Under the pieces are notes generated by a model. The model worked only from the letters and a program-made list of their open reading frames with translations, made no database searches and was not told where the DNA came from. A program made the position numbers and the translations under genes. From Fidelibacterota bacterium (GTDB lineage: Bacteria > Pseudomonadota > Alphaproteobacteria > Rhodospirillales > Rhodospirillaceae): a stretch of 64,000 nt of DNA. Each line of letters starts with the position of its first letter. Positions within the stretch are counted from its first letter, which is position 1. The stretch spans positions 62,001 through 126,000 of the forward strand of contig CANJLF010000001.1 of the NCBI GenBank assembly GCA_947475295.1, in the 5' to 3' direction. Below are positions 57,548 through 64,000 of the stretch, in pieces.

Positions 57548-58915
57548 TTATCCGCTGTTCTTTCCTGCGCGGTCCGCAAGCCAGGGAAGGGGATTTATGG
57601 GTTGTCCATCGCGACGCAACTCAACGTATAGCGCGGGGGCGCCCTCGTTCTCCATTACGCCGACCGGTTCGCCAGCGAGAACACGTTGTCCAACAGCTGC
57701 GTCAATGTGTCCCATGCCAGCCAGAAGGGTATGATATCCCTCGCTATGTTCGATGATCAAGAGTTGCCCGTAACCGCGGAAAGGCCCGGCGAAGGCCACA
57801 ATCCCATCGAAAGGTGCCACCACTTGGGCGCCGGCACGGGCGGCGATGGTGATGCCTTTGGCTAATAAGCCAGCATCTGCGGACGTTTGGTACTTACTGG
57901 TCAGGTTTCCTGCCACCGGGAAAGGCATCGTGCCGCGCGCCTTGGCAAAGGAACGGGTTACAGATTCTTCATCGGCTGGAGGCACTTGCGAGGGCGGCGG
58001 CAGAGCCGCCAGCCGCTTTTCCGGGACAGGCTTTTCGGGGCCTAATTTTTCGACTCCGGGCGGCGCCTTAAGGACGATGGTCTCGCCAGCGGAGGGGGGC
58101 TTGGGCTTGGCTGCGGCGAGTTTTTGCTGTTTCTCGCGTTCTTCCGCCCGTTGGGCAGCCACTTTGCGCTCATCGGCCTCGCGCCGGACTTTCTCTTCGG
58201 CCAGTTTGGCGAACAGGGCCCGCAAGTCGTCGGCCTCGCGCGCGATCCTGGTCATACGCTGGTTGGCGTCTTCCCCGCGCGCCAGCAGGATGTCGTGTTT
58301 GTCGGCTTTCTCGCGGACTAGTGCATCGAGGCGGCTGTGTTTTTGCAAAAGGGCTGCAGCCCCGACCGCGGCCTGCTCCTTGCGCTCGATGATTTCACCG
58401 CGCACGCGGTAGAGGTCCTTGAGTTCGCCTTGCAACGACGCCGACGATTGCTTGATGCTCGGCAGCGCCGCGCGCAACAGGATGGCGCTGCGCACGGCGT
58501 CGGACGGCGCCAGCGGTGTCAACGTCAGCGCATCGGTGGGACGCAAGGCCAGGCGTTCGAGGGCCAGCAGCACCTCGACCATTTGCGCGTCGCGGCGGCC
58601 CAAGGTTTTCGTCAGGCGATCGGCGTCGGCCTGCAGATCAGCGATGCGCGATTCCAGCAGCGTGAGCGAATGTTCCTGATCCTGGATTTCCTTGGCGGTG
58701 GCGATCATGTCGGCGCGGATCGCGTTCAGCGCGCGGGCCGACGTGGCGGCTTGGGACTGAAGCCGGTTGCGCTCGGCCTCGGTCTGCTCAAGCTGCTTTT
58801 CAAGCGCTTTGAGTTTTGTCGGATCGGGCGCGTCTTGCGCGAGCACGGGCGATAGAAACGCCGGCGCTGCGATCAGCGCCGCGAGCATAAATTTCCGTGC
58901 CTTAGGCCCTCGCAC
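57548..58915 (-). CDS. EnvC-like murein hydrolase activator (degenerate M23)
   Basis: A 455-residue periplasmic protein: signal peptide (about 1-26), long coiled coils (about 30-245), a Pro-rich linker and a C-terminal LytM/M23 domain (about 345-450). The domain lacks the first metal His-Asp, and the usual HLHFE is ALYVELR, as in EnvC, which activates amidases rather than cutting peptidoglycan itself. GTG 58915 gives a basic signal-peptide start (MRGPKARK) and overlaps gpmI by 14 bp; ATG 58888 would lack it. It lies between gpmI and ctpA, a common arrangement. Confidence 0.9.
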   Translation of the reverse strand: MRGPKARKFMLAALIAAPAFLSPVLAQDAPDPTKLKALEKQLEQTEAERNRLQSQAATSARALNAIRADMIATAKEIQDQEHSLTLLESRIADLQADADRLTKTLGRRDAQMVEVLLALERLALRPTDALTLTPLAPSDAVRSAILLRAALPSIKQSSASLQGELKDLYRVRGEIIERKEQAAVGAAALLQKHSRLDALVREKADKHDILLARGEDANQRMTRIAREADDLRALFAKLAEEKVRREADERKVAAQRAEEREKQQKLAAAKPKPPSAGETIVLKAPPGVEKLGPEKPVPEKRLAALPPPSQVPPADEESVTRSFAKARGTMPFPVAGNLTSKYQTSADAGLLAKGITIAARAGAQVVAPFDGIVAFAGPFRGYGQLLIIEHSEGYHTLLAGMGHIDAAVGQRVLAGEPVGVMENEGAPALYVELRRDGQPINPLPWLADRAGKNSG

Positions 58916-60494
58916 GTATCTCGCCGGCGGGAGCGTGGAGCAAGGAGTGACCGGTCATGGCGGTGGGCTGCGGCAGGCCGAGCAACTCAAGCACCGTCGG
59001 CGCGAGGTCGGCAAGGCGGCCGTCATTGAGGCGCTTGATATCGGCGGGTCCATTGACCAGCACCACCGGCACCTTGCCGACCGTATGCTGGGTATGCGGC
59101 TCGTTGGTCGCGGCATCGCGCATCATTTCCAGATTGCCGTGATCGGCGGAAATCACCAAGACGCCGCCGCTCGACTTCACCGCTGTTTCCAGGCGATTCA
59201 GGCAGCCGTCGATGGTCTCGGCGGCCTTCACGGCGGCTTTGAGAATGCCGGTATGGCCGACCATGTCGCCGTTGGCGTAGTTGACGACGATGACATCGAA
59301 CCGGCCGTGTTCGATGGCGTCGACGATATCGTCGGTCACGGTCTTGGCCGACATTTCCGGCTGCAGATCGTAGGTCGCGACCTTGGGGCTCGGCACCATG
59401 ATGCGGCTTTCACCGGGGAATTCTTTCTCTAAGCCGCCGTTGAAGAAGAACGTCACGTGGGCGTACTTCTCGGTCTCGGCGATGCGCAGCTGCTTCAATC
59501 CGGCTTTGCTGATGAGTTCGCCCAGCATGTCGGTGGCCTGCTCGGACTTGAACATCACCGACATGAAAGCATTGTGCGCGGTGGAATATTCGGTGAGGCC
59601 CGCGGCGGCGGCGAAGGCGAGGCGGCGCGGCCGCGTAAATCCGGTGAAGGCAGGGTCCAATAAAGCGCTAAGTATCTGACGCGCGCGGTCGGCGCGGAAG
59701 TTGGCCATGAGCACGCCGTCGCCGTTCTTCATGCCGGTATAACCGGCCATGACCGCGGGCAGCATGAATTCATCGGTCAGCTTGGCATCGTAGGACGCCT
59801 GGATCGCCGCGCGCGGATCGGCGCCTGCAGCACCCTTGGCATCGGTGAGGGCGGCATAAGCCTTCTCGACGCGCTCCCAGCGTTTGTCGCGGTCCATGCC
59901 GTAGTAGCGCCCGCCGACGGTGGCGACGCGCGTGTTTTTCAAGCCGGCGATGTCGCCCAAGAATTTTTCCATGAAGCCCAGCGCCGATTGCGGGGCGGTG
60001 TCGCGGCCGTCGAGGAAAGCGTGAATGCGCACCGGAACGCCGGCGCCGTCAATGATGTGCGCCAAGGCCGCCACATGATCCTGGTGGGAATGCACGCCGC
60101 CCGGCGAAATCAGTCCCAAAATATGCGCGGTGCCGCCGCTGGTCTTGAGCTTGGCGACAAAATCCACGAGCGCCGGGTTTTTGGCGATGCTGTTGTCGCC
60201 CACGGCGATGTCGATGCGCGGCAGATCCTGGGTCATGATCCGGCCGCCGCCGATATTCATGTGACCGACTTCCGAATTGCCCATCTGGCCGGGCGGCAGG
60301 CCGACGTCGAGTCCACTGGTCTCCAAAAGCGCATGGGGGCAGGTGGCCAAAAGCCGGTCCCAGGTCGGCATGCGCGCCTGGGCGATGGCATTATCCTCGC
60401 GCTCTTTGCGGTAACCCCAGCCGTCGAGGATGCAGAGCACCACCGGTTTAGGGCGGTTCGGGGAGCGGGGGGCCGGTTTGGTCAGGTCATTCAT
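58902..60494 (-). CDS. gpmI: 2,3-bisphosphoglycerate-independent phosphoglycerate mutase
   Basis: GpmI interconverts 3- and 2-phosphoglycerate using two Mn ions. From ATG 60494 it is 530 residues. Asp24 is in VVLCILDGWGYRKERE and the phosphorylated Ser74 in PPGQMGNSEVGHMNIGGGR; the other metal ligands are in ISPGGVHSHQDH, ADHGNLE and EPHTQHTVGKVPVV-type segments. GTG 60506 is an alternative start. It is the first gene of gpmI-envC-ctpA-deacetylase-rppH and is divergent from the SRP RNA gene. Confidence 0.97.
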   Translation of the reverse strand: MNDLTKPAPRSPNRPKPVVLCILDGWGYRKEREDNAIAQARMPTWDRLLATCPHALLETSGLDVGLPPGQMGNSEVGHMNIGGGRIMTQDLPRIDIAVGDNSIAKNPALVDFVAKLKTSGGTAHILGLISPGGVHSHQDHVAALAHIIDGAGVPVRIHAFLDGRDTAPQSALGFMEKFLGDIAGLKNTRVATVGGRYYGMDRDKRWERVEKAYAALTDAKGAAGADPRAAIQASYDAKLTDEFMLPAVMAGYTGMKNGDGVLMANFRADRARQILSALLDPAFTGFTRPRRLAFAAAAGLTEYSTAHNAFMSVMFKSEQATDMLGELISKAGLKQLRIAETEKYAHVTFFFNGGLEKEFPGESRIMVPSPKVATYDLQPEMSAKTVTDDIVDAIEHGRFDVIVVNYANGDMVGHTGILKAAVKAAETIDGCLNRLETAVKSSGGVLVISADHGNLEMMRDAATNEPHTQHTVGKVPVVLVNGPADIKRLNDGRLADLAPTVLELLGLPQPTAMTGHSLLHAPAGEIRARA

Positions 60495-60640
60495 GGGGGT
60501 ACGCACATACTATATGAGGTCGCGGGAATGGCCGGGTGGAATTTGTTGGTTTTTTGACCGCTCGACGGCACCCTGGCAACTGTAAAAAAGCCAACCACCT
60601 GAGAGTGTTGACGGGGAGCCTTTGCCAGCCGTCCAGGCCC

Positions 60641-60671
60641 TTGCTTCGGGCTCACGAACATCTGATATAGT
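60641..60671 (+). promoter_or_regulatory. Candidate promoter of the SRP RNA gene
   Basis: TTGCTT (60641-60646) and TATAGT (60666-60671) with a 19-nt spacer lie directly ahead of the SRP RNA. Both match the consensus in four or five of six positions, but the spacer is long. The rest of 60507-60640 shows no gene. Confidence 0.4.
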
Positions 60672-60778
60672 GGCCCCCGAGAGGCTGGCGGTGGACGTAC
60701 CCCTCGCCAACCCGGTCAGGTCCGGAAGGAAGCAGCCGTAACGAGTTTCGGTGCGGGTCGCCGTCCAGTCTCTCACCC
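60672..60778 (+). ncRNA. ffs: Signal recognition particle RNA, small bacterial type (4.5S)
   Basis: This RNA binds Ffh and forms the core of the SRP. The universal tip is present as GGTCAGGTCCGGAAGGAAGC (60714-60733) followed by AGCC. The closing helix pairs GAGAGGCTGG (60679-60688) with CCAGTCTCTC (60765-60774), with one G-U pair, so the molecule is about 107 nt and lacks an Alu domain. The exact ends are estimated. It precedes dnaX, the usual place in Alphaproteobacteria. Ffh and FtsY are also encoded in this window. Confidence 0.95.
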
Positions 60779-60819
60779 TTTCCCGCCAGCTCCGCCCTAA
60801 ACCATGGATCAGCCCAGCC

Positions 60820-62517
60820 GTGACCGAACGTCCTTCCGCTGATCGGTCCGAGCCAGAAGGCGCTGAAGCCTACCGGGTGCTGGCCCGCAAATACCGGCCC
60901 ACCACCTTCGGCCAGCTCATCGGCCAGGACGCTCTGGTCCGCACCCTGACCAACGCCATCACCTCGGGCCGCCTCGCCCACGGCTATATGCTGACGGGCG
61001 TGCGGGGCGTCGGCAAAACCACCACCGCGCGGCTCATCGCCCGCGCGCTCAACTGTATCGGCGCCGACGGCAAAGGCGGACCGACGCCGGAGCCCTGCGG
61101 TGTTTGCGTGCATTGCAAGGCCATCGCCGAGGACCGGCACGTGGACGTGCTGGAAATGGACGCCGCCAGCCGTACCGGCATCGACGACATCCGCGAGCTT
61201 TTGGACGGCGTGCGTTATCGCCCGACCTCGGCGCGCTACAAGATCTACATCATCGACGAAGTCCACATGCTCTCGGAGAAAGCTTTCAACGCGCTTCTGA
61301 AGACGCTGGAAGAGCCACCCGAGCACGTGAAGTTCATTTTTGCCACCACCGAAATCCGCAAAGTACCGGTGACGGTGCTGTCGCGTTGCCAGCGTTTCGA
61401 TCTGCGCCGTATCGAGAGCGGCGATCTGCAAAAATTGTTTGCGGGCATCAGCAAACGCGAAGGCGCTGTGGTGGATGACGGCGCGTTGGCGCTGGTCGCC
61501 CGCGCCGCCGATGGCTCGGCGCGCGATGGGTTGTCAATTCTCGATCAAGCGATTTCGCAGGCGGCGGGCAAGCAGGTCAGTGAAAGCGCTGTGCGCGACA
61601 TGTTGGGTTTGGCGGATCGCGCCCTGGTGTTCGATTTGTTCGAAAGCGTCATGAGTGGCGGCGTGAAGAAGGCCCTCGATCTGCTGGCCGATCAATACGC
61701 CGCCGGCGCGAGCCCGGTGGTCATTCTGCAAGACCTGTTGGAATTGGTGCATTGGATGACGCGCATCAAAGTCGCACCTGAGGGCGCCGAGGACCCGGCC
61801 CTGGCCGAGACCGAACGCACGCGCGGCGTCGCCATGGCCGGCAAACTCAGCATGCCGGTGCTGACACGCGCCTGGCAGATGCTGCTGAAGGGCTTAAGCG
61901 AAGCCCGCGCCGCGCCCATGCCGCTGCAGGCCGTGGAAATGGTGATCGTACGTATGGCTTATGCCGCCGAGCTGCCGACCCCGGCCGATGCTATTAAAGC
62001 GCTGGAGAATGGGGCGCCCGCGACGCGTCCGTCGATTTCTGCGCCATCTTCGCCGCCGGGCGGCGGCGCACGCGCCGTCGCACGCGGATCAGTCATGTCG
62101 TCGGTGGATTATGCCCCACAAACAAATGTGCAGCCCACGGCACATGCGCAAACGGCGCCCGAGTTCATGCCGATGCCGCAAACTTTCGGCGCGGTGGTGG
62201 ATTTGTTTCTGGAAAAGCGCGAGGCCGGCATGGCGACGCTGCTGAAGCACAACGTGCGTCTCGTGCGTTTTGAAAACGGCCTGATTGAATTCAATCCCGA
62301 CAAGAACGCACCCAAGGATTTGGCGGGTCAGGTCGGCAAGCTGCTCACCCAATGGACCGGCCAGCGATGGGTCGCAAGCGTCGTCAACACGGCTGGACAA
62401 ATGACCTTGCACGAACAGGAACTGGAACATGCCAAGGCCGATCCCTTGGTGAAATCCATTCTCGAAGCATTCCCAGGCGCGACCATCGCGGGCGTGCGCA
62501 GGGCTGACGAACCATGA
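60820..62517 (+). CDS. dnaX: DNA polymerase III gamma/tau subunit
   Basis: DnaX is the clamp-loader ATPase and couples polymerases at the fork. From GTG 60820 it is 565 residues: YRVLARKYRPTTFGQLIGQD near the start, Walker A GVRGVGKTTT (60-69), zinc cysteines 79, 93, 96 and 99, Walker B region IYIIDEVHMLSEKAFNALLK, and the sensor KVPVTVLSRCQRF. The tau-like C-terminal part (about 430-565) is present. An ATG at 60804 is better known as a start type but is out of frame and reads only 12 codons across the GTG. I see no clear slippery site for a short gamma form. Confidence 0.95.
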   Translation: MTERPSADRSEPEGAEAYRVLARKYRPTTFGQLIGQDALVRTLTNAITSGRLAHGYMLTGVRGVGKTTTARLIARALNCIGADGKGGPTPEPCGVCVHCKAIAEDRHVDVLEMDAASRTGIDDIRELLDGVRYRPTSARYKIYIIDEVHMLSEKAFNALLKTLEEPPEHVKFIFATTEIRKVPVTVLSRCQRFDLRRIESGDLQKLFAGISKREGAVVDDGALALVARAADGSARDGLSILDQAISQAAGKQVSESAVRDMLGLADRALVFDLFESVMSGGVKKALDLLADQYAAGASPVVILQDLLELVHWMTRIKVAPEGAEDPALAETERTRGVAMAGKLSMPVLTRAWQMLLKGLSEARAAPMPLQAVEMVIVRMAYAAELPTPADAIKALENGAPATRPSISAPSSPPGGGARAVARGSVMSSVDYAPQTNVQPTAHAQTAPEFMPMPQTFGAVVDLFLEKREAGMATLLKHNVRLVRFENGLIEFNPDKNAPKDLAGQVGKLLTQWTGQRWVASVVNTAGQMTLHEQELEHAKADPLVKSILEAFPGATIAGVRRADEP

Positions 62518-62527
62518 GAAATCAGCC

Positions 62528-62851
62528 ATGAAAAATCTCGCGCAGATGATGAAGCAAGTGCAGGACATGCAGTCGCGCATGGCCGAAATGCAGGACAAGC
62601 TCGTCGACCTGGAAATGCCGGGCGCTTCGGGCGGCGGCATGGTGCAAGTGCTTTTGAACGGCAAGGGCGTGGTCAAATCGATCAAGATCGATCCGAAGCT
62701 GATCAACCCCGCTGAGACCGATGTGCTGGAAGATTTGATCGTCGCGGCGGTCAACGACGCCAAGACCAAGCTCGACGACAAGCTGCAGGGCGAGATGAGC
62801 AAGTTCACCGGCGGCCTGCCGCTGCCGCCGGGCTTTAAATTGCCCTTCTAA
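62528..62851 (+). CDS. ybaB: YbaB/EbfC family nucleoid-associated protein
   Basis: A 107-residue dimeric DNA-binding protein. The N-terminal helix [20 protein letters not shown] and the core [20 protein letters not shown] are typical, and the C terminus ends FKLPF. It lies between dnaX and recR, its usual place, 10 bp from each, so the three genes form one operon serving replication and repair. Confidence 0.96.
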   Translation: MKNLAQMMKQVQDMQSRMAEMQDKLVDLEMPGASGGGMVQVLLNGKGVVKSIKIDPKLINPAETDVLEDLIVAAVNDAKTKLDDKLQGEMSKFTGGLPLPPGFKLPF

Positions 62852-62861
62852 GCGCGCATTC

Positions 62862-63455
62862 ATGGCCGGAATTGAAATCGAGGCGTTGATACGCCAGTTG
62901 TCCAAGCTGCCGGGCTTGGGACCGCGCTCGGCGCGGCGCATCGCGCTGGCGCTCATCAAACGGCGCGAGACGTTGCTAGATCCCTTGGTGCAGACGCTGG
63001 GCGCCGCCGCCGAAGCGGTGAAGATCTGCTCGGCCTGCGGCAATTATGACAGCCAGGACCCGTGTTCGATTTGTGCCGATCCGAGGCGCGATCCGGCCTT
63101 GATCTGTGTGGTGGAGGATGTGGCTGACTTGTGGGCGCTGGAGCGCACCGGGGTTTTTAAGGGCCGCTATCACGTCACCGGCGGATTGCTCTCGCCGCTG
63201 GACGGCATTGGGCCGTCGGACTTGAAGCTGGACCGCTTGATCGCCCGCGCCAATACGCCGGCGGTGCGCGAGGTCATCATGGCGCTCAGCGCCACGGTCG
63301 ACGGCCAGACCACGGCCCACTACATCGCCGAGCGGCTGCAGGGCGCGGATACCGTAGTCTCTGGCCTGGCCCACGGCATGCCCATTGGCGGCGAGCTTGA
63401 TTATCTGGATGACGGCACCATTTCAGCGGCGTTAAAGGCGCGCCGGCCGGTATGA
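62862..63455 (+). CDS. recR: Recombination protein RecR
   Basis: RecR works with RecF and RecO to load RecA at gaps. The 197-residue protein has the helix-hairpin-helix [20 protein letters not shown] (12-31), a zinc finger with Cys56, Cys59, Cys68 and Cys71, and a Toprim domain with [16 protein letters not shown] and [14 protein letters not shown]. It closes dnaX-ybaB-recR. No clear terminator is seen in the 135-bp gap that follows. Confidence 0.97.
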   Translation: MAGIEIEALIRQLSKLPGLGPRSARRIALALIKRRETLLDPLVQTLGAAAEAVKICSACGNYDSQDPCSICADPRRDPALICVVEDVADLWALERTGVFKGRYHVTGGLLSPLDGIGPSDLKLDRLIARANTPAVREVIMALSATVDGQTTAHYIAERLQGADTVVSGLAHGMPIGGELDYLDDGTISAALKARRPV

Positions 63456-63590
63456 ACATCTTCAGGATCGTGTCATGCCGCTGCCACAATCTCACATTAG
63501 TTAAGTGACCTAATACGCTTTCGGGCGTTATGACTATCTAGATTGGTGCTGTCTGCTGACAAGCGCCGAAAAAAGTTTCAGGAGGATAAA

Positions 63591-64000
63591 ATGTTCAAGC
63601 GTCTTATAGCCGCCGCGGCCGTGCTTCTGGCCCTATCGGCCTGCGCGAGTCAGAAGTATGTCGTGTCCGATGTGACGCGCTTTCATACGTTGAGCGGAGC
63701 GGTGTCTGGCCAGACCTTCGCCATTGTGGCGTTAAGTCCTGACCAGGAGCAAAGCATCGCCTTCCGCCAATACGGCGACCTCATCAATGCGCGTCTTAGC
63801 AGCTTAGGGATGAAGCAGTACACGGGCAGCGGCCCCGGCGGCGCTGACTATGTGGTGACGCTGGACTACCAAGTGCTGGGACCCACCGCCGATGTGCAGA
63901 GCAGCGGCCCGTCGGCCTTCTCCTTCGGCCTCGGTTATAACGGCGGATTCCAGCGTGGCTTCGGTTACCGCTATGGTATCGGCTATGACCCCTTCTTCGA
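63591..64000 (+). CDS. Predicted lipoprotein, DUF4136-like (3' truncated by window edge)
   Basis: An ATG at 63591 with a strong AGGAGG 7 nt upstream opens a frame that runs off the window; 136 codons are visible. The start MFKRLIAAAAVLLALSACAS is a lipoprotein signal with Cys18 as the lipidated residue. The mature part (FAIVALSPDQEQSIAFRQYG; ADYVVTLDYQVLGPT) resembles DUF4136 outer-membrane lipoproteins, and a Gly/Tyr/Phe-rich stretch follows. Function is unknown. The gap 63456-63590 shows no other feature. Confidence 0.8.
   Translation, partial: MFKRLIAAAAVLLALSACASQKYVVSDVTRFHTLSGAVSGQTFAIVALSPDQEQSIAFRQYGDLINARLSSLGMKQYTGSGPGGADYVVTLDYQVLGPTADVQSSGPSAFSFGLGYNGGFQRGFGYRYGIGYDPFF

Noticed and set aside
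61420-61445. Programmed frameshift site in dnaX (short A-run)
   Set aside because: The run does not form the A AAA AAG type heptamer in frame, and no following stem was evident.

Overview
The window is about 64 kb of GC-rich, densely packed chromosomal DNA from an alphaproteobacterium. The gene neighbourhoods support this: ftsY-mtaB-dapF, ffh-rpsP-rimM-trmD-rplS-leuCDB, mdh-sucCD-sucAB-lpd, xerC-DUF484-fsa-priA-atpHAGDC, rppH-deacetylase-ctpA-envC-gpmI and ffs-dnaX-ybaB-recR all match alphaproteobacterial gene order, and the SRP RNA is the small 4.5S type. The genus cannot be fixed from this stretch. There is no rRNA or tRNA that I can see, no CRISPR array, no prophage and no transposase. It is a core-genome segment with small accessory genes set into it.

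Layout. 1-1.6 kb: 3' part of secA. 1.6-2.5 kb: a pair of large palindromes, then a class I glutamine amidotransferase. 2.5-5.6 kb (minus strand): dapF, mtaB, ftsY. 5.6-6.8 kb: nhaA. 7-10.6 kb: ffh, rpsP, rimM, trmD, rplS. 10.8-13.9 kb: leuC, leuD, leuB (leucine synthesis). 14-15 kb: a cold-shock protein, an IF-1-like protein and a small unknown protein. 15.1-17 kb: TPR/O-GlcNAc-transferase-like protein. 17-19.3 kb: DUF962 protein, asd and a LysE exporter, with a duplicated asd tail around a REP-like hairpin. 19.4-20.6 kb: a CitE-like lyase and a beta-barrel gene remnant. 20.8-24.2 kb: sdhCDAB. 24.2-30.2 kb: TPR protein, lipoprotein, DHH phosphoesterase, second palindrome pair, zapE, ChaN-like lipoprotein and a cysteine-rich M23-like protein. 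30.4-40.8 kb: mdh, sucC, sucD, then a PagL-like lipid A deacylase and a sulfotransferase, then sucA, sucB, lpd. 40.8-43.1 kb: glycosyltransferase, second cysteine-rich secreted protein, rhomboid protease. 43-52.8 kb: xerC, DUF484, fsa, priA and the F1 ATP synthase genes. 52.9-60.5 kb: ferritin-like protein, then the minus-strand envelope/cell-division group. 60.7-64 kb: SRP RNA, dnaX, ybaB, recR and the start of a lipoprotein gene.

How the genes work together. Half of the TCA cycle is here (sdhCDAB, mdh, sucCD, sucAB-lpd), next to the F1 part of ATP synthase, so the window is rich in energy metabolism. Protein targeting is represented by SecA, FtsY, Ffh and the SRP RNA. Envelope maintenance is represented by EnvC-like, CtpA, the divergent deacetylase, ZapE, the rhomboid protease, PagL-like deacylase, sulfotransferase and glycosyltransferase.

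The most unusual structures are: (1) two composite elements of 168-169 bp, each made of two oppositely oriented 77-79 bp palindromes with the same two-tier stem and 3-4 nt asymmetric bulge but different stem sequences; (2) a six-cysteine secreted domain found twice, once alone and once joined to an M23-like domain that lacks the usual metal ligands; (3) an exact 52-bp duplication of the asd 3' end that brackets a REP-like hairpin.
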